A stretch of 64,000 bases of DNA from Ceratopteris richardii (lineage: Eukaryota > Streptophyta > Polypodiopsida > Polypodiales > Pteridaceae), in contig CM035428.1 of NCBI GenBank assembly GCA_020310875.1, positions 99,709,731 through 99,773,730 on the forward strand, in the 5' to 3' direction. The notes beneath the pieces were generated by a model that saw only the letters and a program-made list of their open reading frames with translations, was not told where the DNA came from and searched no databases. Below, in pieces: positions 11,580 to 22,420 of this stretch; the stretch's first letter is position 1, and every line of letters starts with the position of its first letter. The translations under genes were made by a program, and so were the position numbers.

Positions 11580-13130
11580 TGTATAGTCTTTGTCATTTTC
11601 AGCATGTACATGAGATTTTTTTATTGTATAGTCAGGACTTTGAGCATTGTACAAACATTTCATTTGATGTATATTTTCATGCTAGAAATGTAAATATGGA
11701 TAGGACTTTTTACTATTCTTTCTTGCAAGAGTGTGATGTTAAAATTTTTAAAGATCTTATGTTTGAATTTAGAGGCCTTTTTTCCATTGACTTACCTAGA
11801 GGGCTACCTCCTGAGAGAGGGGACATTGACCATGATATTGAGGTAGTTAGTAACAATAACCCTATTTGTAAGAAACCTTGTAGGCTTAGTGTTTCTCAGC
11901 ATGAGAAGGTTGAGAAGCAATTATAGGACTATTTAGATAAAGGCTCCATTAGACTTAGTAACTCACCTTGGGCATCACCAATGCTCCTAGTTAAGAAGAA
12001 GGATGGCTCTATGGGATTATGTATAGATTATAGAGCACTAAATAAGGTAACTATCAAAAATAGGTTTCCAATGCCTAGGTTGGAAGACCTATTTGATCAG
12101 TTACATCAAGCTAGGTATTTTGTCAAGCTTGATCTTAGATAAGGGTATCATCAAATTAGGATTAGGGTAGAGGATGTCCCTAAAACTGCATTCAGAACTA
12201 GATATGGGCACTATGAGCTTTTGGTGATGCCTTTTGGTCTCACCAATGCTCCTGCCACTTTCATGAAGCTCATGAATAGTGTATTAAGGCCTTATCTAGG
12301 GTACTTTGTAGTAGAATTTCTAGCTGATATTCTGATCTATAGTATATCAGAACAGGATCACTTGGAACACTTAAGAAAAGTATTCCAAGTGCTAAGGGAA
12401 AATTCACTCTTTGCTAAGGAGTCAAAGTGTGAATTTTTCAAAATAGAGGTTAGATACCTTGGGCATACAATCTCCCAAAATGGAATCCAGATGGATCCTA
12501 AAAAAGTAAGGGCTATTATGGAATGGCCACATCCTAGGAACCTAGAAGAGCTATGGATCTTCCTAGGTTTTATCAGGTTTCTATCAAAGATTCATTAAGA
12601 ATTATGCAAAAATTATTGTCCCAATGACGGAATAGCTTAAAGGGAAAGGGAAAACCTTTCATTGGGGAGACGAACATAAGAAAAATATGGAGAAATTGAA
12701 AGTAGCAATTGTTACAACTCCACTTTTACATATAGGAGATCCCAATAAACCCTTTGTGGCTGAGGATGACATGTGTGATTTTGCTATAGGAGAAGTTTTA
12801 GTTTAGGTTGGTCAACCAGTAGCTTTTGAGAGTAAGAAACTAGAATCGGCTCAAAAGAATTACTCCGTCTATGAGAAGGAGTTGTATGCAATTGTCCATG
12901 CTTTGAAGAAGTGGCATCATTACTTATATGGTGCCCAAGTCACAATAGGGTTTGATCAAGAGAGCATTAAGTGGCTCTCTAATTAGATAGACCTTAAAGG
13001 TTGTAAGGCCTAATGGGCAGAGACCCTTCAAGAGTTTGATTATGAGCTTAGGTATAGGAAGGGAAAGTTTAATGTAGTGGTTGATTCAGTTAGCTGCATG
13101 CCTATGCTCAATGGTCTGAGTTTCACTCAG
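11580..13130 (+). pseudogene. Ty3 element D reverse transcriptase and RNase H, decayed
   Basis: RT motifs run in order: [16 protein letters not shown] (about 11960), [18 protein letters not shown]-stop-GYHQI (12130-12150), VMPFGLTNAPATF (12220) and the catalytic box at about 12330. That box reads FLADILIYS instead of YLDDILIYS, so a catalytic Asp is Ala. RNase H follows at about 12640-13100 with DPNKPFVAEDD and YEKELYAIVHALKKW. Most internal stops (for example in positions where relatives have Gln) are TAG or TAA, fitting C-to-T change of CAG or CAA. The protein motifs place it near chromovirus-like Ty3 elements. Confidence 0.85.
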
Positions 13131-13179
13131 ATCACTAGTGAGCTACTTGAGCCCATTAGAGGGAAATCTAGGCTTGATC

Positions 13180-14411
13180 ATGCATATTCTGAGATTTGGG
13201 AAGCCATAGAGAATGGGGATCATGATACATAGGTTTCCAATGAAGATGGAGTATCAACAGGTACTCAAGAAGGATTCAAGCGGAAGAATTACAATATCCA
13301 TGATGGATATCTATTATATGAAGGTAAGTTGTGTGTCCCTAGAGATTTTGAGATGAGATGAAACATACTCTATGAGTTTCATGACACATCTAGTGCGGGA
13401 CACCCAATATTTAACAAGACTTATGATCTTGTTAAGAGGTAGTTTTATTGGCATGGACTTCATAAGGATGTCCTAGAGTATGTGCTCAAGTGCACTAAAT
13501 GATAGGTCAATAAAGCTAAAAGGTTGAGGATTAGAGGACTACTCCACCCATTGGATATTCCTAATGGGAAGTGGGAGAGTATCTCCATGGATTTCATAGT
13601 CGGATTACCTAAGACACAGAGAGGGCATGACTCTGTCTGGGTAATTGTGGATAGATTAACCAAAATGTCTAGGTTTCTTCCAAAACGTACTACAGTGAAG
13701 ACACTGAGTTGTCTAGACTTTTTGTGGAGAACCTATACTAGTTATATGGTCTTCCTTTCGACATAATTTCTGAGTGGGATAGGAAGTTTACTAGCCACTT
13801 TTGCAGAGCGGTCTTCAAAAGGTTGGATACAAAACTTAGCATGAGTACAGCTGAGCATCCACAGTCGGATGGGCAAACAGAGAGGGTTAACCAAATCCTA
13901 GAGGATATGCTTTGAGCACATGTGAATGAAAGGCAAAATAATTGGGAAGAGTACTTACCTAGAGTAGAGTTTTCATATAATAGTTCCAAGCACTCTTCCA
14001 CTGGGCATAGTCCATTTACTCTTATGTATGGGTTTTAGCCAAGAGCTCCTTATGTAGCAGGATTGAAGAATGAGAAAGTTCAAGCTGCAAAAAAAGACGT
14101 TTTGGAAGAGATGAATGCTATTCTTAGGCTTGCTAAGGACAATATTAGGAGAGCTTAGGACAGAGCTTGAGCCTATGCTTTGTGGCATACAAGGAGTCCC
14201 ATGGGTCCTAAATTAGTCTTCACTTTTACTACTAGGTAATTCCAAAGAGATTAGACCTCATGGTTGAACTTCCTTTGAAAAAAAATTCAATGTCATCAAC
14301 ATAATTTTAAAAGAGGAAGTTCAGCCAAAGGCTACTCTCCTTGAAATCTTGAATTTTCTTTTTTTATAAGAGGAAGTTTGGGCCAGGACAAGTCTCCCTT
14401 GCATAAGTTAA
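13180..14411 (+). pseudogene. Ty3 element D integrase, decayed
   Basis: The zinc-binding region (HDTSSAGHP, about 13380, then C-T-K) leads into the core with [25 protein letters not shown] (13580-13660). The QSDGQTERVNQ motif is at about 13860 in another frame. The pol ends with VWARTSLP and the TAA at 14409, a common C-terminal ending of plant Ty3 elements. I see no chromodomain. Frameshifts and stops are scattered throughout. No polypurine tract or 3' LTR could be identified with confidence downstream. Confidence 0.8.
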
Positions 14412-15668
14412 TTGAAAAAGAAAATGTATAGCGAAGGGCTCAATGCCCTTAGGATCTTGGTATTGCACAAAGCAGGGGAAGACCGGCCCAAAGGTGCACC
14501 TACAATGATAGTCAAGAATCAGTAGGGAATCTAGGTTTCAACGAGAGTTGTAGATAAGGTTAATGAATTTCTTATCACCCTCATGTGCAATCCACTTACT
14601 CTTGATCTTGGTATTTTCCAAGATAGGTGAAGGCACACATAATACCCATGGGGCTCTCCGTATTCCACAAAGCAGGGGTTAGACGAGATGATGTCCCTAA
14701 AGGTTATATATGAGATATCCAATTACATACAAGGCAGGTTGAACCCTTGCTCCCACCTCAAGGTGTGCAATTACACATGGAGTTAGTAAAAGTAACACCA
14801 CATTAAAGTGAAGAAACCGTGAATACTCTTTGATTACTCTAGTGTTTTTCCTTCATCGGCTTCTATAAATATGTTTAATCAATATGTGAGAAACTCTTCC
14901 TTCAAATCATGCACAATTGATAGCCCAACCCCCTTCTTTGGAGCAAGCCTCATTGTTTCCTCTTATGAATTTCTTACAAAGCTCAATACAATTGTGCAAA
15001 ACTCATACACATCATAAAAATAGCACCATACCTTGGTCATTTCATTGAGTAACGAAGTTCATTAAAAGAGGGCTCTTCTCTTTCTCATACACTCTCGGAG
15101 TTCACTCTAAAGAGCAACATATTTTGTCATCTCTCATAACATTTTACTATAGAAGATCCATATAGATATATCTTTCTCCACATTTTTTGAAGATTATCTC
15201 TTGATATACATACAACTTGATTCCATGTATGGATCCCAAGCTTCAGTAAAGCTTAGAACGTAATACAACCATAATATTCTCAAGACAAAGTGTGTTTTGA
15301 AACCCTATTCATGCTAGCATTTGCTTTAGTTCTTGCTTACAACGCTAACCCTATTATAACCTTGTGTACTATGGAGATCTCCACAAGGTCACAATATACA
15401 TACAATGGTTGAGCTATTTAAAATTGGGATTATTGTCACAAGGTGAAGGATTTAGGGAAAAAAAAGCAAAGGGGACTTTATAGTCCTTAATATATATTAT
15501 GCAGATGGTACATATATGTGTTTCTATGGAAAACAAAACCAATATTGTATCTCGCACAATATATGTGTTTGTATGAAATGAAGAACCTATACTTGTATCT
15601 CACACACTATATATGCATGCATTGATTATTAATGTTCTAGTCCAAGGCATTCTCAACTAAATAAAAAT
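14412..15668. other. No gene seen; may hold the D 3' LTR
   Basis: AT-rich sequence without coding features. A string CACAAAGCAGGGG occurs twice (about 14466 and 14670), and the first could be a polypurine tract. An imperfect direct repeat of about 52 bp around ATATATGTGTTT..TATG occurs at about 15508-15612. Confidence 0.4.
15508..15612. repeat. Imperfect two-copy direct repeat, about 52 bp
   Basis: Two consecutive blocks share ATATATGTGTTT, then TATG, then TTGTATCTC.CACA. The boundaries are approximate. The repeat lies just left of the giant element E and is not part of its LTR. Confidence 0.5.
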
Positions 15669-15692
15669 CTATTGGAATGTTGTATTTAGAGG
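15669..15692 (+). repeat. Left flank of E: end of a 96-bp repeat unit
   Basis: The 24 bases ending in ATTTAGAGG are repeated exactly at 38344-38367, within a 96-bp tandem repeat right of element E. This places E inside one repeat array, with AGAGG (15688-15692 and 38267-38271) as the likely target duplication. On the right, two extra bases (GA) separate the LTR end from AGAGG. Confidence 0.65.
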
Positions 15693-16579
15693 TGTTGCAG
15701 AGCAAAGAAGCACAAGAGAAGAGCCCCAAAATTTTCAAATTAATGGGCATAATTTTTCTTCTTCAAAACAATTAGAGAATTCCCTCAAAGCTATGTAAAT
15801 GCACAAGAGGATTCCTCTAGTTGCATAATCCCAACTTGTTGTAAAATATCCCTTGTAAATTAGTAGGAAATTCACTTTTTTGGAAAAAAGTGCCGGTCTC
15901 TTGTGTGAAAAGACCAAACTTAGGGCACATGTATATAAGTCACTTTGTGACTCTTTGTAGAGACTTTTTGCTATTGTGAACAAGGAGAGCTTTGAAATCT
16001 CGAATTTGCCTCTTTTCTGCAGATTTTCATCTTCTCTTTGATCTTGTATGTGTGTATAATGCTTGGAATGTATGTGTAGGACTGTTTTCTACCCCTCCCC
16101 ACTGTTTTTGAGCTATTGTAGTGTGTGTGTGAGCTTGTAGGAGTTGTGGCATGAGTGTGGGTACTTCCTGCTATTCACTATTTTGGTCATAACTTGAAGA
16201 AGAGTTGTCAGAATTGAGTGAAACCACTTCCAATAGATGCGTCTTGTCGAGAGCTTCGAAAGGAGTACCCTATTGACTATATTCGGAGTTTGGAGCTAGG
16301 AGAAATCCTTGATTTACTGAAAACTGCTGTAAGAGGTATCGCGGCATACACTTTCAGTCTTTCAGTGAGTTTGAGAGATGGATTAGTCTTTTCTCATGCA
16401 TATCAGCTGAACCACTTCATTTTCCATCATGTGTGCACATGTCTTCATACACTTGGTTAGGTCGTTTGATCGGATTGACATATAAGCGTGTGTGTCAATT
16501 TCCCACTATACGCACTTGTGTTGCAAATGAGGTTTAGTCTCTTTGGCACAAGTCCTTGAGTCTTCTTGACTTAGGTACA
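15693..16579 (+). repeat. 5' LTR of element E
   Basis: From about 15736 to 16579 it matches 37423-38264 closely and ends TTAGGTACA in both copies. The TG start at 15693 is inferred from the flanking repeat. The first 43 bases do not match the 3' copy, so the two LTR starts differ by an indel or a rearrangement. Open frames inside the LTR (for example 16218-16460) are not genes. Confidence 0.8.
15932..15939 (+). promoter_or_regulatory. TATA box of the E LTR
   Basis: TATATAAG is kept in both LTRs (again near 37619) and is followed at once by the small hairpin AGTCAC-TTT-GTGACT. Its position, mid-LTR before a conserved downstream block, suits the promoter. Confidence 0.6.
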
Positions 16580-16587
16580 CACGTTTT

Positions 16588-16605
16588 TGGTGCCGTTGCC
16601 GGGGA
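16588..16605 (+). other. Primer-binding site of element E
   Basis: TGGTGCCGTTGCCGGGGA lies eight bases after the LTR end. It matches the site known from Athila/Tat-type plant Ty3 elements (TGGCGCC... form, Asp-tRNA) except for one C-to-T change. Confidence 0.88.
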
Positions 16606-16954
16606 ACACTCAGCCAAGGAGCCTTCGTGATGGTTATAGATCGAGTGTGATGGAATCGTACTTGTAGAAGTGAAATCATTCCGTGGCAAGTAGTCAATCA
16701 CTTGAGCACTTAATACTTCACATCCCGGAGGTGTGTGTAATGAGTTTTTAGGTTTAGAGTTATTAGGAAGGGAGGGAAGGAGGAGTTAGGGTTAGGTCAG
16801 AAGGAGAGGAGAGGAGAAGAGAAGTGAAGTAGGAGTAGGCCAAGATCACCAAAAAACCCAAAAAAATTTGCCAAAATTAGTGAAGTTCAATTTCTGTCAC
16901 AAAAAGTATAAAAACCAAAAAATTTGAACTCATTTGATACTTCCCTGCATTCTG

Positions 16955-18184
16955 GTATCGTGTGCGAGCAGCGACCGGTATCGTGAGTGTGTATCGTGCG
17001 CTACAGGCTGACAAGGCTAGGTATTGAGCTCAAGTTGCAATCAGGACACCACAAAGGTAAGTTTCAACAAGAATTCCTTGTCAAAAACACACTAAGAGTG
17101 CACCAACACGTGATTAATTATGCATTCGGTATCGCGGGGGGGGAAATAGTTTGTTTTTTGAGCTTTCTTGAAAGAGACAGTAGGCTAGGAGTGAAGAGGG
17201 GTGAGAGAAGAGCAAGGGGGTGTAAAAATTTTTGCATTTGGTGGTACTTTGGCTTGAGTATCGTGATCGGTTGAGTTTCTGGTATCACGATACCAAAAAT
17301 TCCCTTGTATCGCGATACTCGCCGAAGTATCGTATCGTCAGTTACCAATCTTGGTATCGCGATACCCCTTTTGGTATCGTATCACCAAGTTGGTATCGCG
17401 ATCTCACTTACCCCTAGGTATCGTATCGTGTGCCACCTGTGGTATCGTATCGTCTGTTGTCCCACCTAGTATCGCGATACCATACCTGTATTGTATCGTG
17501 CAAGTTGGTGGTATCGTATCGCCACTTGCATTGGTATCGTATCGCGCCCCACCCTAGTATCGTATCGTCTCATTGTCAGGAGTCATATCGCGATACCAAG
17601 TTGGTATCGTATCGGCCCTTTGCAAGTGGTGTCATATCGTCTGGATTTTCAGTGTCGTATCGTGAGGACCTTGGTATAGTATTGTCCCAGATTTTGGTAT
17701 CGTATCGCCAACCCCTGAAGTATCGTATTGTGCCAGGTCTTAGTTCAGTATCACGACACCATACCAAGTATCGTATCGTCCCTTCATTTTGATATCGTAT
17801 CGTGCAAGCTGGTAATATCCTATCGCCACTTGCATTGGTATCGTATCGTGTAAGGGGGGCAGTATCATATCGCCTCGGTTCTCAGGTATAGTATCGCGAG
17901 GACCGTTGGTATCGTATCATCCCTGATCTTGGTATCATATCGTGGGAAACTCAGGTATCGTATCGTTGAATTTTTTCCAATATCGTATTGTCGGGTGCAT
18001 TAAGTATCATATCGGCCAAGCGAAGTATCGTATCGTGCCCACGTGCAGTATCGTATCATCTGATGCTACAAGTATCATATCGTCTAGGTTTCTAATATCG
18101 TATCGTGGCCAGTTTGGTATCACCTAGAGCAGTATCGCCTGGTGCAGTATCGCTTGGTGCAGTATCGCCTAGAAGTGGTATCGT
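16955..18184 (+). repeat. Leader of E: TATCG-rich degenerate repeat with CGCG palindromes
   Basis: By hand count about 55 copies of TATCG occur on the plus strand, mostly as GGTATCGTATCG followed by 8-25 bases of varied spacer. Palindromes of 10-14 bp centred on CGCG occur at 17307-17318, 17353-17366, 17469-17480 and 17586-17595. Many units show CG changed to CA or TG. The end (18125-18184) passes into a shorter GCAGTATCGCCT unit. Several forward frames are open across it only because the repeat lacks stops; they translate to runs of VSYR and are not genes. Confidence 0.9.
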
Positions 18185-18408
18185 CCAGAGCTTTTGTAGC
18201 ATTTTGTAGGGCAACCTTGAGGCATTGGAAGAGCCACTCGAGGAGAGTCTTAGAGACTTAGAGAGCCTCAGGAGGGTGAATGAATTTGAGGTCTGGGAGA
18301 GTGCTAAGTAGCCGAAGAAGTTTCATATCTTCTGTGGGAAGTGCTGCCCAAGTCAGTCACCACTCTGTCTATTTAGATACCTCTATTGAATTAGAGGAGA
18401 AGATACCC

Positions 18409-20496
18409 ATGGCTTCGGAAGACATGTAGGGTCCCGCTCCAAGTAGAAATTTCATGACTGCTATAGAGGAAGATTACCCCACTTCCTTACAGTATGTTTC
18501 TACTAATGCCCAGGAGATCCCTATCTACCTGGATGGCTTAAACAGATCTGTGGCTAGAATGGTAACTTCCATGGACGCTACGATTGTGCCTAGACCTGTT
18601 GTTAAGTATGAAGGAGGAGCATATATAGACAAGATGGGTCACATCTACATAGTGACCAAATTTTCGGAGCTGATCAATGAAAGGGGAGATGTAGTGGAAC
18701 CAGAATACTCTAGGAGACCAAACCCTGAGGAGCTAGTGAGGACCCCTAGAGGCAGGTCCCAGGTCACACGAATCTTGAGAGGAGATCTGATACCTCAAGA
18801 TGACTACCTATTGAAAGTCTATATGATCCATGGATCAGATGTATTACTTCAAACAAACTTACCGGCTCTAGGAAGAGAAGAAAGCCCTATGACATTTTAT
18901 GAACTGAAGGATCCAGACGACGAAACTAGAATCACATACCTAGACAAAAATCAGAGAAGATATTGGTTGGTTAGTGCTTTGGACAGAGGTTGTCTGAAAT
19001 ACATGGGTTTGCCTGTATTTCCCCAGAGAGATCAGGCAACTACCTCACAAAACCCCTTTGGAAATCAACAAGAGACAGAACAAACCACGTCAGGACAAAC
19101 TAGCCAACGGAGTGTTCCAAACCGTACTCATGTACAATTTGCGACTCCAGGAGTGCAAACAAACAATGAGGCCCACCCAAGAGTAGGGAATCAGTACCGA
19201 CCACCAGTGAGACCGCGACCACCAGTAGGAGGGCAGCCTGGAATACCTCCAGTTAGACCAGCTGTCCCGGTCTTTCCTGTAATGCCTAGACCACCAGAAC
19301 CAATGAGAAGACTGAGACCTATCCAAGTGGCCAAGTGTGTAAGAAATCATTACGAAGGATTAGGAGAACCCTACGATCACATTGCTGAATTTAAACAAGT
19401 ACTAAGGGAAGAACAAGTAGATGACTTCTTTGTGCAGTATGAGTCTTTTGGACTCACCCTCACAGGAACGGCTCTGACTTGGTTCCAGTCATTAGATCCT
19501 AATCAGTTTGGAAACATGGAGCAATTTTTTCAAGAATTCATTGGGGAATTCACTAAGAGAGGGATTAAACACAATTCTGCGTCTTTAATCCATAGTTTTA
19601 AACAAAACCCTAATGAAACAGTGAAGATAGCAGCCTAGGGATTCAATCAGTATGTGGATAGATGCCCGGTTGCTGAGAGACCCACTCAGCAAAAAATGAT
19701 TTCAGTATTTTTGGACGGACTCACAAACGGAACCCTAAGAACGCTAGTTTACGTGAAGAGGCTACAAACCCTAAGTGAGTGTCTTCAAGAATGCATTGAT
19801 TTAGAAGACAATCTAGCTGAGGATATCAAGAGCACGCCTAGCCCCACTAAATCAGAAGACTCTCGGAGTACCATTACATCCAACTCCAGTAATATGGAAG
19901 AATTAGCGGAGTTATTAGCAAAGAAACTAGGAGTCCAGGGGCAAAGAACTTACCAACACCCAGCCCTAAGAGTGCCAATGTTACGAAGGTGTAGCCTATG
20001 TGGAGGAGATCACCCCACACACATGTGTGTGCGAGGAGGGACTGGCGCACATCCGACATATCCTTACAACAGACCGCTCCAACAAGGGACTGCCCGGTAC
20101 TGCCACATAGAACAAAAATGATTGTGGAAAGGAACATCTTTTAGAGATTGTCCGAAGAATCTTAATAAAACCCAGGATACAACACCTATTAATTTAATCG
20201 AAGTGATAGAAGCACCGGGGAGTGATAAGGAGTACACCGTGCCTTTAAAGGCCATCACGCGAGCTCAAATAAAAGAACGAAAAGGAAAACAACCAGAACA
20301 GGAACGAGAGAGCAAAAAAACGGTAAACCCCAAGATTCAAATAGTTGAAGGTTCTGAGGATCTACGTGAGAGTACCCAGACCATTAAAGCACAGAAATGG
20401 AAGGAAAGAAGAGAAAAACTCAAAGATAAATGGATGAAAAACAAAATTCAAGATAATAAGAAACAAACTAGAAGCATGAAAGAACAAGAGGAATAG
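18409..20496 (+). pseudogene. Element E gag, one frame with four stops
   Basis: Gag forms the element's virus-like particle. The ATG at 18409 opens the frame, with stops at 18427 (TAG), 19636 (TAG), 20119 (TGA) and 20494 (TAG) and no frameshift. The first ~200 codons form an unrecognised domain (SLQYVSTNAQEIPIYLDG... to GCLKYMGLPVFP). A Pro/Gln-rich linker follows (about 19030-19320), then a typical Ty3 capsid domain (19330-19800; GTALTWFQSL, F.EFIGEFTKR). The zinc knuckle C-S-L-C-(3)-H-(4)-C lies at 19991-20029. The tail is highly charged (KERKGKQPEQERESKK). The N-terminal domain before the capsid is unusual for a short Ty3 gag. Confidence 0.85.
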
Positions 20497-22317
20497 GAAA
20501 TTCAGAAAGAAGTGCCCATTCCACCTATTCAAGAAGTAGAGAAACCGGAATCCATTTTAGCTAACCCAAAATCTGATGACCTAGACATGTGGCTGAAGGC
20601 CTACCAAGCTAGAATTAAGACTGGACCGAATGTAGAGCAACATGAAAAACTTTACCCACAAGGGGAATTAGAAAAAGAAAGGCTTGCAATATGTCGAAAG
20701 CTTATAGAGGTTGCACAAGCTACCCTAGAAAAGACTATTCTAGCCCTACCAGAGACGAGAATACCAGTTAAGCAATATAAAGAACATGTCGGGGCCTTGG
20801 ATACAGAACTTAGAGGGAAGGATGACAAGCGCGAGCGAACTAGAACCCAGGATGAACCACTGTCAACCATACCTGACTTAGAGGCAGAATGGCCAAAGGA
20901 GTTATGGAATAGAATCCGAGAAGAACAATGTAAGAAAAATGGAGTATCGAAGCCTCCTTTTGAGGAAATAGACATGGCAGTCTATCAACCCAACCCCAAC
21001 CTAGAAGAAGTATACGAGGAAATATCAAGACTCGACAGAAATAGAGAAGAAACCCAGAGCATTTCAACATTGCCTAATTACATGGGAGAATACGAAAAGG
21101 AATCCATGATAATACGAGCACCCACAGTACATGGAAAAGGAAAAGAAAACTCAGAAAAGAGTTCACACAATCTAACGGAACTAAAGAAGACAAAAGTACA
21201 ATGCAAACTGACCGTGGAAGAACTACTTCGAATTAAGCCACATTTATGGAAGAAAATAGCAAGCCAAATGGAATTAGGGCAAGAAAAGGAAGAGGAAGAA
21301 GTTAAGGGAAAAGGAAACTCAACTAGAATCCAAATTCCAATTGATAAAGTGGGAGAATTTAGTGAAGGAGACGAAGGTAACACATGTCTACCTGTCATTT
21401 ACAATGGGTACATGACCAAGGCTATACTAGACACAGGAGCTTGCGTAGGAATCGCCACCAAAGAGATTTGGGAGAAATGGGGAAAAACTGCCTTACGACC
21501 CACATGCATGAAACTCCAATTAGCAGACAATCATGTGGAGAAACCCTTAGGAATACTGGAAAGAGTCAAATTGACTACTTGTGGGGTTGAATTTGAACAC
21601 ACACTAGCCATTTGTAAATTCTAAAAGGCTAATAATTACGAGATGATATTAGGACGACCCTTTATGAGACAAATGCGGGTAGTACAAGATTGGGGAAGAG
21701 ATTCATTGTACCTACAACATCAAGGAAATACCACTAAAATAAACTTGCACACCTTTTCCTATAGAGATGTCCCTCCACTACAATGGAATCCCATACACAA
21801 GGAGGAAGATGACCTATCCATTCAGAGTGCTGGATCAAGTGATCAATCATGGATGCACGAGGACGCTCAGTTATGGATGTGCAAAGAAGCCAAGAAAGAG
21901 GACAGTAAAGGACAAATGTGGCCTATCGGACATCCTAACTACAGACCTGTGGAGGACCCAAGGTACATTCCTCAAATCTTTCCAGATGAGACCTTTGAAC
22001 CGCATGGATGGATGGAAATCCTAGCAACCTTAGACGTGTGTGTAAATGAGGAAGTCTTGACAATGAACGAGTGCATAGACGAGGAAGGCTATGATGTAAA
22101 TCTTTATATGGTTGTCCTTCAAGAAGTGCAAGAAGGGGAAATCTTGGAAAAAGAGTGGAAGGAGGAATATGAGAGTATCGAAATGGAACCCGAATTTGAT
22201 TCAGAAGAGAGCTATCTAGACACCATTCGAACCAAAGCGAAACAGGAACCGATAAAGATCTTAGCAATGGAAGCCGCTCCTAGAGCACAAAAACAAGAAA
22301 CCGATTCAAATGCCTAA
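20497..22317 (+). pseudogene. Element E pre-protease region and first retropepsin
   Basis: This continues in the same frame as gag. A charged region of about 280 codons precedes the aspartic protease. Its active site reads AILDTGACVGIAT (about 21421-21460), and the partner motif MILGRPFM is at 21641-21664, the normal spacing for a retropepsin monomer. A TAA at 21622 lies between the two motifs. A further acidic region with YNPVED- and EEGYDVNLY-type segments reaches the TAA at 22315. Enzyme role: cleavage of the Gag-Pol polyprotein, acting as a dimer. Apart from the stops the domain looks sound. Confidence 0.85.
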
Positions 22318-22420
22318 ACGAGAAAGGTAGAAGAGAGAAAGGTAGCCATTCAAATGCCTAAACGAGATATGAAGTAGAAGAGAGAAAGGTAGCCATTCAA
22401 ATGCCTAAACGAGAGGCTAG
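22304..22420 (+). repeat. Triplicated 44-47 bp segment between protease and RT of E
   Basis: ATGCCTAAACGAGA recurs at 22310, 22354 and 22401 with GAGAAAGGTAGCCATTCAA between. The added copies bring stops and shift the RT (22401 on) out of the gag-protease frame. This is probably a recent slippage or duplication. Confidence 0.85.

Noticed and set aside
14200..14411. Chromodomain at the end of the D integrase
   Set aside because: Only VWARTSLP and a short tail are visible; no aromatic cage pattern could be read.
16218..16460. Open frame inside the E LTR
   Set aside because: Lies wholly in a regulatory LTR and is broken in the 3' copy at about 37900-38140.
17232..18127. Several overlapping forward open frames reading runs of VSYR and IVSYR
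   Set aside because: They arise from the TATCG repeat, which lacks stops in several frames; there is no protein-like composition and they lie in a leader.
16955..18184. CRISPR-like or other prokaryotic repeat array
   Set aside because: Units and spacers are irregular and the setting is a plant retrotransposon leader.
20077..20160. Second gag zinc knuckle in E (YCHIEQK..SFRDC)
   Set aside because: Only two of the needed Cys and no well-placed His; may be a degraded knuckle but cannot be supported.
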